Shown in pieces: positions 55,479-64,000 of a stretch of 64,000 nucleotides of DNA. How positions within the stretch are numbered: position 1 is the first letter of the stretch; the number at the start of each line of letters is the position of its first letter. The notes beneath the pieces are model-generated. The model was not told the origin of the DNA. It made no database searches and worked only from the letters and a program-made list of their open reading frames with translations. The position numbers and the translations under genes are program-made. The DNA is from Rhodocyclaceae bacterium. GTDB taxonomy: Bacteria; Pseudomonadota; Gammaproteobacteria; Burkholderiales; Rhodocyclaceae. The DNA is taken from NCBI GenBank assembly GCA_020445765.1, contig JAGRFY010000028.1, positions 1-64,000 on the forward strand, given 5' to 3'.

Positions 55479-58400
55479 ATGTCCCAGATCCTGACCCTGC
55501 GTGGCGCGCCGGCCCTGTCCGCGCCGCGTCTTTCCCGCCTTTCCAAGGAATTGCTGGCGGCGCTGCCCGGCCTGCGCTCGTGCGAGGCCGAGTTCGTCTA
55601 TTTCGTGGAGACCCGCGAGGGCGATATCGACGGCGGGGCGATGTCGCGGCTGAAGGATCTGCTCGACGCGCATCCAGTCCATGACGAGGTGCCGGTCGGG
55701 ACCTTGCTGTTGGTGACGCCGCGCCTCGGAACGATCTCGCCGTGGTCGTCCAAGGCCACCGACATCGTCCATCAGTGCGGATTCGATCAGGTCCTCAGGG
55801 TCGAGCGCGGCATTGCCTACCGCCTCGTGTCGCGTGCCCGTCTCGATGCCGGGCGGCGCAGCGCTGTCGCCGCGCTTCTGCACGACCGCATGACCGAGTC
55901 GGTGCTCGATACGCTCGAAGACGCCGCCGGTCTGTTCCATCACTATTCGCCGCAGCCGCTCGAAACCATCGATCTGGCCGCAGGTGGCCGCGATGCGCTG
56001 GTCGGCGCCAACGCCTCGCTCGGCCTCGCCCTGTCGGAAGACGAGATCGACTATCTGGCCGAGCACTTCGCGGCCAGCGGGCGAGACCCGACCGACGTCG
56101 AACTGATGATGTTCGCCCAGGCCAATTCCGAGCATTGCCGGCACAAGATCTTCAATGCCGACTGGGTGATCGACGCCGGTCCACGCGACAAGACCCTGTT
56201 CGGCATGATCCGCGAGACCCACCAGGCCCACCCCGGCGGCACCGTGGTCGCCTATTCCGACAATGCCTCGGTGATCGAAGGGGCGGTGGTCGATGCCTTC
56301 TACCCGGACGCGTCGGGCGAGTGGCGGTTTCGCGAGGAACTCACCCACGTCCTGGCGAAGGTCGAGACCCACAATCATCCGACGGCAATTTCGCCGTTTC
56401 CAGGCGCGGCCACTGGCGCCGGCGGCGAGATCCGCGACGAAGGTGCCACCGGCCGCGGTTCGCGCCCTAAGGCCGGACTGGCCGGTTTTTCGGTCTCGAA
56501 CCTGAACATTCCCGGCTTCGAGCGCCCCTGGGAACAGGCCTACGGGCGCCCGGAGCGGATTGCCTCGCCGCTGCAGATCATGATCGAGGGCCCGATCGGA
56601 GCGGCCGCGTTCAACAACGAATTCGGGCGGCCGAATCTGGCCGGCTACTTCCGCAGCTTCGAACAGACGGTGATGGGTGAGGTGCGCGGTTACCACAAGC
56701 CCATCATGATCGCCGGTGGCGTCGGCAACATTCGGGCGGATCAGAGCCTGAAGAAGGCGTTCGCGCCGGGCACCCTGCTGATCCAGCTCGGAGGTCCGGG
56801 CATGTTGATCGGCCTCGGAGGGGGTGCGGCCTCGTCGATGTCGACCGGCACCAACGCGGCCGATCTCGACTTTGCCTCGGTGCAGCGCGGCAACCCGGAG
56901 ATCCAGCGCCGCTGCCAGCAGGTGATCGATGCCTGCTGGCAACGGGGCGAGGACAACCCGATCCTGTCGATTCACGACGTCGGTGCCGGCGGTCTGTCGA
57001 ACGCAATGCCGGAACTGGCCGATTCGGCCGGCCTCGGCGCGCGCTTCGAATTGCGCGAGGTCGACATCGAAGAACCCGGCATGAGTCCGCGCGAGATCTG
57101 GTGCAACGAGTCGCAGGAGCGCTATGTGCTCGCGATCGCACCTGCCAGCCTTGACCTGTTCGAGCGCATCTGCCGGCGTGAGCGCTGCCCCTACGCCGTG
57201 CTCGGCGAAGCGAGCGCCGATGGCCGATTGCTGGTCACCGATCGACATTTCGACAATCGGCCGGTCGACATGGCGATGTCGGTGCTGCTCGGCAAGCCGC
57301 CGAAGATGACCCGCAACGTGTCGCGCCGGGCGACCCATCTGCCACCGTTCGACGTCACCGACCTCGAATTCGACGAAACCTGCCGACGGGTGCTGACGAT
57401 GCCGTCGGTGGCGTCAAAGAACTTCCTGATCACGATCGGCGACCGCAGCGTCGGCGGCATGACCGCCCGCGACCAGATGGTCGGCCCGTGGCAGGTGCCG
57501 GTGGCCGACGTGGCAGTGACCACGATGAGCTTTCACGGTTATCGCGGCGAGGCCTTCGCCATGGGCGAGCGCACCACGCTGGCCTGCGTCGATGCGCCCG
57601 CGTCCGGCCGTATCGCGATCGGCGAGGCGATCACCAACATCGCTGCTGCCGACGTCGCCGGACTCGGCGCGGTCAAGCTGTCGGCCAACTGGATGGCGGC
57701 GGCTGGCCATCGTGGCGAGGATGCAAAGCTGTTCGATACGGTCGCGGCGGTGTCCGCATTCTGCCGCGACGCCGGCTTGTCGATCCCGGTCGGTAAGGAC
57801 TCGCTGTCGATGAAGACCGCGTGGCAGTCGGCCGGCGAGGCGCGTGAGGTGGTCGCACCGTTGTCGCTGATCGTCACTGCCTTTGCGCCGGTCGAAGACG
57901 TCCGGCGCACGCTCACGCCGCAACTGCGTTTCCCGCCCGACGAAGCCACCGAACTGTTGTTGATCGACCTCGGCCAGGGCCGTCAGCGCTTTGGCGGCTC
58001 GGCGCTGGCCCAGGCCTACGGTTCGGCCGGGGAACATGCGCCCGACGTGGATCCGAAGGACCTGGCCCGCTTCTTCGAATTGATCCAGCGCTATCGCGAC
58101 GAAGGGCTGCTGCTGGCCTACCACGACAAGGGCGACGGCGGCCTGTTCGCGACCTTGTGCGAGATGGCCTTCGCATCGCGCTGCGGACTGTCGGTGATGC
58201 TCGACACGGTGTGCTACGACCCGTTCATGAACGATGTGGACGGCCTCGACAAGCGGCCGGACACCCTCAAGGGTCGCTTCCACGACCGGATCTTCGGCGG
58301 TCTGTTCGCCGAGGAACTGGGCGCGGTGATCCAGATCCGCAGGGCCGACCGCGCGCGCATCACGGCGCCGTTGCGCGAGGCCGGGCTGGCCTATCATTTC

Positions 58401-59414
58401 ATCGGCGAGCCCAACGACAAGGACGAGATCCGGCTGTGGCGCAACGCCAAGCTGATCTTCAGTGCGCCCCGCGTCGAGCTGCTCCGGCTGTGGTCGGAGA
58501 CCAGCCACCGTATTGCCCGCCTGCGCGACGATGCCGACTGCGCCGACGAGGAATTCGAGGCACTGGCCGACCCTGCCAACCCGGGCCTCGGCGTGGCCAT
58601 CGGCTTCGACGCCGGGCAGGACGTCGCGGCGCCGATGATCGCGACCGGCGCCCGCCCGCGGATTGCGATCCTGCGCGAGCAGGGGGTGAACTCGCAGGCG
58701 GAAATGGCCGCCGCCTTCGCCCGTGCCGGCTTTGCACCGACCGATGTGCACATGACCGACCTGCAGTCCGGCCGCATCGACCTGGCCGACTTCCACGGGC
58801 TGGCGGCCTGCGGTGGCTTCTCCTACGGCGATGTGCTCGGTGCCGGCCAGGGTTGGGCGAAGTCGATCCTGTTCAACCCCCGGATGCACGATCTCTTCGC
58901 CGGCTTCTTCGGCCGCGACGACACGTTCGCGCTGGGCGTGTGCAACGGATGCCAGATGATGGCGCACCTGGCGCCGATCATTCCGGGCGCCGCGCATTGG
59001 CCGCGCTTCCGCCGCAACCGCAGCGAACAGTTCGAGGCGCGCTTCGTGATGGTCGAGGTGCTCGCCAGCCCGTCGATCCTGCTGGCGGGCATGGAAGGCA
59101 GCCGGATGCCGATCGTGGTGTCCCACGGCGAGGGACGGGCGGCGTTCGCGAGCGGCGCCGAGCCCGCGGCCGCCACACCATGCCTGCGCTATGTCGAGAA
59201 CGACGGGCGCGTGGCCGAGCGTTATCCGTTCAATCCCAATGGCTCGCCCGGCGGCTTGACCGGCTTCACCACGGCCGATGGCCGTTTCACGATCATGATG
59301 CCGCACCCCGAGCGGACCGCGCGCACAGTCCAGATGAGCTGGGCGCCGGATTGGCTCGGAGAAGACTCGCCGTGGGCGCGAATGTTCGCCAATGCCCGGG
59401 TCTGGCTGGGCTGA
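55479..59414 (+). CDS. purL: Phosphoribosylformylglycinamidine synthase, large type
   Basis: The product has 1311 residues, the normal size of the proteobacterial fused enzyme. It converts FGAR, ATP and glutamine to FGAM, the fourth step of purine synthesis. An N-terminal PurS-like domain and the linker precede the two synthetase halves, with [16 protein letters not shown] and [15 protein letters not shown]. The C-terminal class I glutaminase has [12 protein letters not shown], nucleophile Cys in GVCNGCQMM and the HPERT His-Glu pair. The MSQILTL start follows the family pattern. It is divergent from the glycosyltransfer operon. Confidence 0.97.
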   Translation: MSQILTLRGAPALSAPRLSRLSKELLAALPGLRSCEAEFVYFVETREGDIDGGAMSRLKDLLDAHPVHDEVPVGTLLLVTPRLGTISPWSSKATDIVHQCGFDQVLRVERGIAYRLVSRARLDAGRRSAVAALLHDRMTESVLDTLEDAAGLFHHYSPQPLETIDLAAGGRDALVGANASLGLALSEDEIDYLAEHFAASGRDPTDVELMMFAQANSEHCRHKIFNADWVIDAGPRDKTLFGMIRETHQAHPGGTVVAYSDNASVIEGAVVDAFYPDASGEWRFREELTHVLAKVETHNHPTAISPFPGAATGAGGEIRDEGATGRGSRPKAGLAGFSVSNLNIPGFERPWEQAYGRPERIASPLQIMIEGPIGAAAFNNEFGRPNLAGYFRSFEQTVMGEVRGYHKPIMIAGGVGNIRADQSLKKAFAPGTLLIQLGGPGMLIGLGGGAASSMSTGTNAADLDFASVQRGNPEIQRRCQQVIDACWQRGEDNPILSIHDVGAGGLSNAMPELADSAGLGARFELREVDIEEPGMSPREIWCNESQERYVLAIAPASLDLFERICRRERCPYAVLGEASADGRLLVTDRHFDNRPVDMAMSVLLGKPPKMTRNVSRRATHLPPFDVTDLEFDETCRRVLTMPSVASKNFLITIGDRSVGGMTARDQMVGPWQVPVADVAVTTMSFHGYRGEAFAMGERTTLACVDAPASGRIAIGEAITNIAAADVAGLGAVKLSANWMAAAGHRGEDAKLFDTVAAVSAFCRDAGLSIPVGKDSLSMKTAWQSAGEAREVVAPLSLIVTAFAPVEDVRRTLTPQLRFPPDEATELLLIDLGQGRQRFGGSALAQAYGSAGEHAPDVDPKDLARFFELIQRYRDEGLLLAYHDKGDGGLFATLCEMAFASRCGLSVMLDTVCYDPFMNDVDGLDKRPDTLKGRFHDRIFGGLFAEELGAVIQIRRADRARITAPLREAGLAYHFIGEPNDKDEIRLWRNAKLIFSAPRVELLRLWSETSHRIARLRDDADCADEEFEALADPANPGLGVAIGFDAGQDVAAPMIATGARPRIAILREQGVNSQAEMAAAFARAGFAPTDVHMTDLQSGRIDLADFHGLAACGGFSYGDVLGAGQGWAKSILFNPRMHDLFAGFFGRDDTFALGVCNGCQMMAHLAPIIPGAAHWPRFRRNRSEQFEARFVMVEVLASPSILLAGMEGSRMPIVVSHGEGRAAFASGAEPAAATPCLRYVENDGRVAERYPFNPNGSPGGLTGFTTADGRFTIMMPHPERTARTVQMSWAPDWLGEDSPWARMFANARVWLG

Positions 59415-59429
59415 CGACGACACACTCGC

Positions 59430-59849
59430 TCATTTGTTGTCGCGGGAGAAGCGTGCCGCCAGTTGCTGAAGCTTTTCGGTGCGGCGGCTTTCGGCGGCCT
59501 GCTCGCGCCTTTCCCGAGCCTCTTTCTCGCGGCGCTTGTTGCGTTCGTCGAGCATTCCCTGGGCGCGCTTGCGATGTTCGTCGTTGAGCGCGTCGGTCGC
59601 CTCGCCGGTCAGGTTGTAGCGGCGTCGCTCGCTGGCCATCGCCTTCAGGTAGCGCGTCGAACCGGTGTGCATGCGCAGGGCGGCTCGCAGCGTCTTGGCA
59701 TCGATCTCGGGCACGGCAGCGGTGATTTCGCGGTCGATCCCGATCGCCAGCGGTCTCGCCTGTTCGATGACGGGGAACTGCTTCTGCAACTGCCTGAGGA
59801 GCTTGCGCGCAGCTTCCTTGGCGGGCGAGGCTTTGGCGTTTTCGGTCAT
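59430..59849 (-). CDS. proQ: ProQ/FinO-domain RNA chaperone
   Basis: The product has 139 residues. The FinO/ProQ domain (about 10-105) has KLLRQLQKQFPVI, ARPLAIGIDREI, LRAALRMHTGSTRYLKAM and RRRYNLTG. A basic, Glu/Arg-rich tail follows. These proteins bind structured RNAs and act in small-RNA regulation. This is the short form without the C-terminal Tudor-like domain of E. coli ProQ, as in NMB1681. It converges with purL, 15 bases away. Confidence 0.9.
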   Translation of the reverse strand: MTENAKASPAKEAARKLLRQLQKQFPVIEQARPLAIGIDREITAAVPEIDAKTLRAALRMHTGSTRYLKAMASERRRYNLTGEATDALNDEHRKRAQGMLDERNKRREKEARERREQAAESRRTEKLQQLAARFSRDNK

Positions 59850-60049
59850 CGGTGGCCTGCGTCGTCTTGCATTCGGGATCGGTCACCGCAATTATGCCGG
59901 AGCCATCGGCTGTCAAATAGCCTCGCACGGCATCCCAGGCATGCAACTCGCTATCGCAGGCGCTCGAATCGAGGCGGGCATGCGCGGCGCCTGCGTCCAT
60001 AGCGCCGGGTCGCGCTGCGCCTGGGTGGATTGTCGAAATTGGAGACCAA

Positions 60050-61132
60050 ATGCTGACGAGACGACTGGGTCGGCACCGACGCGTGCTTGCGTGGTGCCTT
60101 GGATGGTTGTCGATGATCTCTTGGTTGGGTGGCTGCGCGTCGCTTGAGTCGGAGAAACCAGAGTCGCGCCCGGTGCAGACCATGTGGCCGGCGCCGCCCG
60201 ACCCGACGCGCTTCAAGTTCGTCACGGTCCTTCGCACCATCTCAGACATTCGCGCCGAGACCGAGGACGAGAGCCTGATGCGGACGCTCACCGGCAAGAA
60301 TCCGAGCGAAGAGATCGTCTACGAGAAACCCACCGCCCTGGCTGCGCGCCAGGGCCGCGTGTATGTGGCGGACCCGGAACGGTCGGCGGTGGTCGTCTTC
60401 GACGTGCCTCGGCGCCGGGTCTTCCGCTTCGGCACGCGCGAGCCCAATACGGTATCGCGGCCGAACGGGATCGCGCTCGACGATGAGGGCAAGGCCTATG
60501 TGCTCGATACCCGGCGCCAGACCGTGATGGTGTTCGACGGCCTCGGTCTGTTCCTGCGGTCGATCGGCAAGGAGAAGGATTTCGAGAAGCCGGTCAGCGT
60601 CGCCGTAAGCCGAAGCGGTGACCGCGTCTACGTGGTCGATCGTGGCAGTCTCAACGGAAGCGACCACAAGGTCGTGGTGTTCGACGCCAATGGCGAGAAG
60701 CTGCGGGAGATGGGTCCCCGGGGCAAGCGCGAAGGCGAATTCAACATTCCGCTGGATGCGGCGATCACACCCGACGGATCGCTGGTCGTTCTCGATGCAG
60801 GGAATTTCCGCGTGCAGATTTTCGATTCCGAGGGCAATTTCGTCCGTGCTTTCGGTCGTGTCGGCAACGGGGTCGGACAGTTCTCGCGGCCTCGGGGGCT
60901 GGCCGTGGACGACGACGGCAACATCTACGTCTCCGACGCCAGCTTCAACAATGTCCAGATCTTCAACCCGGAAGGCGAACTGCTGATGGCGATCGGTGGC
61001 ACCGACATGCGCGGTGCCGCGGGCGAGTACGCCCTGGTCGGACCGCTGGCCGTCGACGAGAGAGGCTTTCTCTACGTCGGGGACCTGTTCTTCCGCAAGG
61101 TCGAAGTGTACCAGCGGATGTGGCGGAATTAG
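60050..61132 (+). CDS. NHL-repeat beta-propeller lipoprotein
   Basis: The product has 360 residues. The signal ends in LGGC with Cys29, so it is a lipoprotein. At least five NHL-type repeats follow, each with an xxVxDxxxxxVxVFD pattern: RVYVADPERSAVVVFD, AYVLDTRRQTVMVFD, RVYVVDRG...VVVFD, LVVLDAGNFRVQIFD and IYVSDASFNNVQIFN. NHL propellers are binding platforms or extracellular scaffolds. The next gene encodes a multihaem cytochrome 106 bases on, a pairing often seen in loci for redox proteins. The ligand is unknown. Confidence 0.88.
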   Translation: MLTRRLGRHRRVLAWCLGWLSMISWLGGCASLESEKPESRPVQTMWPAPPDPTRFKFVTVLRTISDIRAETEDESLMRTLTGKNPSEEIVYEKPTALAARQGRVYVADPERSAVVVFDVPRRRVFRFGTREPNTVSRPNGIALDDEGKAYVLDTRRQTVMVFDGLGLFLRSIGKEKDFEKPVSVAVSRSGDRVYVVDRGSLNGSDHKVVVFDANGEKLREMGPRGKREGEFNIPLDAAITPDGSLVVLDAGNFRVQIFDSEGNFVRAFGRVGNGVGQFSRPRGLAVDDDGNIYVSDASFNNVQIFNPEGELLMAIGGTDMRGAAGEYALVGPLAVDERGFLYVGDLFFRKVEVYQRMWRN

Positions 61133-61238
61133 TCGAATGGAATGCTCCGGGCCGATGGCATGAGCCTTGCTACTTCTTTGGCGACCGGTGGTGGGCCCAG
61201 AGGGGATGCCCGCCCCCGCTTTCCAGGGGAGATCAGGA

Positions 61239-62159
61239 ATGGCACGCATGAGGGCCTTGGTTGCAGTCGGTGCGATGTTCGGACTCGCCGCAGGTGCGTC
61301 CTGGGCTGGGGGGCCGGAGATACCGACCAAGTTCACCAACAACACATCGATCACGGAAACGCGGCACAACCTCACCCAGCGCGACAATGCCGGGCAGGTC
61401 GACGCTATCCAGATGGATCCGTATCGCAATGATTACGCGGAAGTGTGCGTCTATTGCCACACGCCCCACGGTGCCAGCAGCGCACTCGGCGCTCCGCTGT
61501 GGAACCGCACGCGGAAGTCGACGTCGTACCAGACCTACGATCTGCTGAATACGGTCACGATCACCCAGACGATCACTACGCCGGGGGTCAACTCGCTGAC
61601 CTGTCTTTCCTGTCACGACGGTACCACCGCGGTCGACTCGATCATCAACATGCCGGGGTCCGGCAACTATGATCCGGCCCAGGAGACGCAGAACGACGAC
61701 GGGGCGATCAACACCTTCCTGAACGGCTGGACCAACCCGTCGGGCACCGAGGCGGTCAACCACCTCAAGCTGCAGACCGGCGCAACCGGCTGCCTCGGCT
61801 GTCACGCGCCGGGTACCTTGGCCAGCAGTGCCCAGGATTTCACGATCTTTGCGATCGGTACGGACCTGCGTAACGACCATCCGGTGGGCATCCACTTCCC
61901 GACCACCAATCCGGATTTCAATCTGACGACCGGCACCAGCGCGCGCGGAGACATCTTCTTCGATCTGGACGGCGACAGCCGGATGGACAAGAACGAAGTG
62001 CGTCTCTACGACACCGGCGAGGGCCCGGAAGTCGAATGTGCTTCGTGTCACGATCCGCACGGCGTCGAAAGCGCCGGCTCGGGCAGCCAGTTCAATCCGA
62101 CTTTCCTGCGGGTCTCGAACGTCGGCAGTGGCCTCTGCATGACCTGTCACGTCAAGTAA
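61239..62159 (+). CDS. Periplasmic or outer-surface pentahaem c-type cytochrome
   Basis: The product has 306 residues with a Sec signal ending WAGG (about residue 25). Five haem sites are seen: CVYCH (about 70), CLSCH (121), CLGCH (185), CASCH (267) and CMTCH (301). The segments VCVYCHTPHG and CASCHDPHG are typical of the doubled-CXXCH/decaheme-like family. No membrane anchor follows. The start is MARMRAL, with GGGGAGATCAGGA upstream. It follows the NHL lipoprotein and ends before a strong terminator. It is probably an electron-transfer protein; the partner is not known. Confidence 0.9.
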   Translation: MARMRALVAVGAMFGLAAGASWAGGPEIPTKFTNNTSITETRHNLTQRDNAGQVDAIQMDPYRNDYAEVCVYCHTPHGASSALGAPLWNRTRKSTSYQTYDLLNTVTITQTITTPGVNSLTCLSCHDGTTAVDSIINMPGSGNYDPAQETQNDDGAINTFLNGWTNPSGTEAVNHLKLQTGATGCLGCHAPGTLASSAQDFTIFAIGTDLRNDHPVGIHFPTTNPDFNLTTGTSARGDIFFDLDGDSRMDKNEVRLYDTGEGPEVECASCHDPHGVESAGSGSQFNPTFLRVSNVGSGLCMTCHVK

Positions 62160-62185
62160 GCTGTCCGCGCAGCGACGGGCAGGCG

Positions 62186-62225
62186 GGCCGGTTTCCCAAC
62201 CCCGGGGAAACCGGCCTTCTACTTT
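62186..62225 (+). terminator. Terminator after the pentahaem cytochrome
   Basis: A perfect 12-bp stem GGCCGGTTTCCC/GGGAAACCGGCC with a short loop is followed by TTCTACTTT. It lies 27 bases past the stop and separates it from the convergent Nudix gene. Confidence 0.8.
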
Positions 62226-62339
62226 CCAGAAGATGGGAAATTCGGCGGCAATGTCGCGCGATCCGGACTCGCGAAACGCGGTACCACGGGCGCGATGACC
62301 CGCGCGGCAACAAAATTTACGATTTCGGCCGAGCTGACC

Positions 62340-62882
62340 TCAATGGCGGCTACCTGCGGTCAGATCTTCGAGGTGGACGCTGAATGCCTGCCGACGGCGG
62401 TCGATCAGGAAGTGACGCAGGGTCAGGGTGGACGAGCGGAACGCGATGTCGTCCCAGGGGATCTCTGCCTCTGTGAAGAGGCGCGCCTCGAGAGACTCCG
62501 TGCCAGGTGCGAACGCCGGCGCCGCCATGGTCGCCAGATAGAACAAGTGCACCTGGCTGATATGGGCGATATTCACCAGCGAGAAGAGCATGCCGAGCTC
62601 GACCTCGGCGCACACTTCTTCGCGGGTTTCCCGGATTGCGGCTTCGCCGGTGGTTTCGTTGTTCTCCATGAATCCGGCGGGCAGGGTCCACAGTCCGCGC
62701 CGCGGCTCGATGGCCCGGCGGGCCAGCAGGATCCGATCCTCGAAGACCGGCAGTGTGCCGACCACCATCTTCGGGTTTTGATAGTGGATCGTGCCGCATG
62801 ATCCGCAGACGAATCGGGGCAGGGTGTCGCCTTCGGGCACCTTTCGGAGCACTTCCTGGCCGCAGTTCGAGCAATAGCGCAT
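62340..62882 (-). CDS. Nudix hydrolase with N-terminal zinc ribbon
   Basis: The product has 180 residues. Two CxxC pairs (CSNCG, CGSCG) form a zinc ribbon at residues 4-29. The Nudix domain (about 35-150) has the box GFMENNETTGEAAIRETREEV, with the Gly and the REtxEE acidic group intact. It hydrolyses a nucleoside diphosphate derivative; the zinc ribbon resembles NudC (NAD+/decapping) but the rest is shorter. The MRYCSNCG start is normal for this family. It converges with the cytochrome gene. Confidence 0.9.
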   Translation of the reverse strand: MRYCSNCGQEVLRKVPEGDTLPRFVCGSCGTIHYQNPKMVVGTLPVFEDRILLARRAIEPRRGLWTLPAGFMENNETTGEAAIRETREEVCAEVELGMLFSLVNIAHISQVHLFYLATMAAPAFAPGTESLEARLFTEAEIPWDDIAFRSSTLTLRHFLIDRRRQAFSVHLEDLTAGSRH

Positions 62883-63212
62883 GGTCTGGCGTCCGTGTTC
62901 GAGTGGCGAGTTTAACAGTCGGCGCGCAGGCGGCCAGCGGCCGTGATCGACCATCCATTGCAGAGCGGTCGACGATAGTCCACTTTAGGTTCCGCCTGGA
63001 GCGCCTTGTTTTACCGGAACTTCGATTCGTGCTGCGAAAATCCGCCTGCATGCCGATGTCTTCGTAACAGAATCTCTCAATTTGTAAGATGAATTCCTAC
63101 CCTTCAAGGCAGGCGATTCCCACTCGATTTTGCCGGACGCCCTGATGGTGCGGCATTCGGGCCCGCGGGACAATTCCAGACGTCGAACGAATACGATCGA
63201 ACGGAGGTCGCG
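62883..63212. other. Regulatory region upstream of flhDC
   Basis: These 330 bases between the divergent Nudix and flhD genes contain no gene. The part from about 63050 to 63110 is AT-rich and a likely promoter zone. I could not fix a -35/-10 pair or name an operator. Confidence 0.45.
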
Positions 63213-63530
63213 ATGAAAGTCACCGCGATTCAAGAGGAAATCAGGGATCTGAACCTGGCCTACCTGATGCTCGCCCAGCAGATGCTGCGCGAGGACCGCG
63301 AGGCGGCGATGTTCCGTCTCGGGATCGGCGCGGACGTCGCCGAGCTGATCGACGACATGTCGCCGGCGCAACTGTTGAAGATGGCCGGCGCGCAGATGCT
63401 GCTGTGCCGGTTCCGCTTCGACGACAGCAACATGCTCGGGGTCATGGCCGGCAAGGGACGGCAGGGTGCCGCTGCCGGTATCCACGCCGCCATCATCGCT
63501 GCCAGCAAACCGGTCGAAGTGCTCGCCTGA
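63213..63530 (+). CDS. flhD: Flagellar master regulator subunit FlhD
   Basis: The product has 105 residues, the normal FlhD size. It begins [25 protein letters not shown] and contains KDRE-type [11 protein letters not shown] and [20 protein letters not shown]. FlhD pairs with FlhC in the FlhD4C2 activator of flagellar class II genes. flhC starts 17 bases after its stop. Class I regulation by FlhDC is typical of beta- and enterobacteria and links to the possible FliA promoter of the chemoreceptor gene at 36059. Confidence 0.95.
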   Translation: MKVTAIQEEIRDLNLAYLMLAQQMLREDREAAMFRLGIGADVAELIDDMSPAQLLKMAGAQMLLCRFRFDDSNMLGVMAGKGRQGAAAGIHAAIIAASKPVEVLA

Positions 63531-63547
63531 GCCACGGTATCGAGGCC

Positions 63548-64000
63548 ATGAGAAACAAGAGCGTCATCCAGGAAGCGGAAGACATCCAACGGGCGATCGA
63601 GATGATCGAACTCGGCGCGCGCATGCAGATGCTGGAAGCCGAAACCCGGCTGAGCCGGGAGCGCCTCCTCAAGCTGTACAAGGAAGTGCGTGGCGTCTCT
63701 CCGCCGAAAGGAATGTTGCCGTTCTCGACCGACTGGTTCATGACCTGGCAGCCGAACGTGCATTCGTCGCTCTTCATGTCGCTCTATCGCTTCATGTGCG
63801 ACACCAGCGGCCTGTCCGGTCTCGATGCCACGCTGAAGGCCTACCGGCTGTATCTCGAACACATCGCCGCCGAAGAGATGGAAGAGGTCTTGAGCCTGAC
63901 CCGGGCCTGGACCCTCGTCCGCTTCTTCGACGCCGACCTGCTCCAGCTCGCCACCTGCTCGGCGTGCGGCGGCCGATTCGTCGCGCACGCCTACGATCCG
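63548..64000 (+). CDS. flhC: Flagellar master regulator subunit FlhC (5' part)
   Basis: The 151 visible residues run to the window end; the stop is not reached. The start is [20 protein letters not shown], followed by [28 protein letters not shown] and [14 protein letters not shown], all clear FlhC marks. The zinc site begins with CSACGGRF near residue 137-140; the second Cys pair lies beyond the window. FlhC gives DNA specificity to the FlhDC complex. It is cotranscribed with flhD. Confidence 0.95.
   Translation, partial: MRNKSVIQEAEDIQRAIEMIELGARMQMLEAETRLSRERLLKLYKEVRGVSPPKGMLPFSTDWFMTWQPNVHSSLFMSLYRFMCDTSGLSGLDATLKAYRLYLEHIAAEEMEEVLSLTRAWTLVRFFDADLLQLATCSACGGRFVAHAYDP

Noticed and set aside
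57414-59423. Long minus-strand frame inside purL (669 codons)
   Set aside because: It is antisense to a fully recognisable PurL and shows no family pattern.

Overview
The window is G+C-rich chromosomal DNA from a betaproteobacterium, most likely of the Rhodocyclales (Azoarcus/Thauera type) or a close relative. The indicators are flhDC as flagellar master regulator, a DUF2863 gene, ppsR divergent from ppsA, recJ-lolC-lolD-comEC lying close together, a PEP-CTERM protein and a ProQ/FinO RNA chaperone. Most of the window is conserved housekeeping DNA with short intergenic gaps. I see no phage, plasmid or CRISPR locus.

Layout. 1-2.6 kb: the 3' end of a cysteine synthase-glutaredoxin fusion, an orphan IS630-type HTH protein and a PEP-CTERM secreted protein. 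2.7-12.1 kb: two yfdX paralogues, a patatin-bdhA-sel1 operon, an SH3-like secreted protein, an NtrC-type response regulator with its histidine kinase, and a divergent DUF1269 gene. 12.1-16.6 kb: a deoxyribosyltransferase/TIR-like protein, an HD-GYP and a GGDEF protein arranged divergently, and a MerT/MerP-like pair that has lost cysteines. 16.7-24.1 kb: YbbP-like permease, rmuC, moaA, a VanY-type peptidase and small envelope proteins. 24.1-29.2 kb is a looser, gene-poor stretch with a TIR pseudogene, a TetR/DUF2852 pair with two visible operators, hemerythrin, a low-G+C NERD nuclease gene and tRNA-Asn. 29.3-50.3 kb: AsmA-like protein, recJ, lolCD, a chemoreceptor, comEC, ppsR/ppsA, an M23 peptidase-bactofilin cluster and nfeD-qmcA. 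50.2-55.3 kb: a four-gene translationally coupled glycosyltransfer operon. 55.5-64 kb: purL, proQ, an NHL-repeat lipoprotein with a pentahaem cytochrome, a Nudix hydrolase and flhDC running off the end.

The most notable observation is an apparent sigma-54 regulon at 3.5-11.6 kb. Five promoters have exact GG-N10-GC (-24/-12) spacing. They precede yfdX1, the patatin operon, yfdX2, the kinase-regulator operon and the divergent DUF1269 gene. Each has a pair of similar palindromic sites, 21-23 bp apart, centred roughly 85-120 bp upstream of the predicted start. The neighbouring kinase and GAFTGA-containing regulator are the obvious candidates to control them, including their own promoter. I do not recognise this as a described system.
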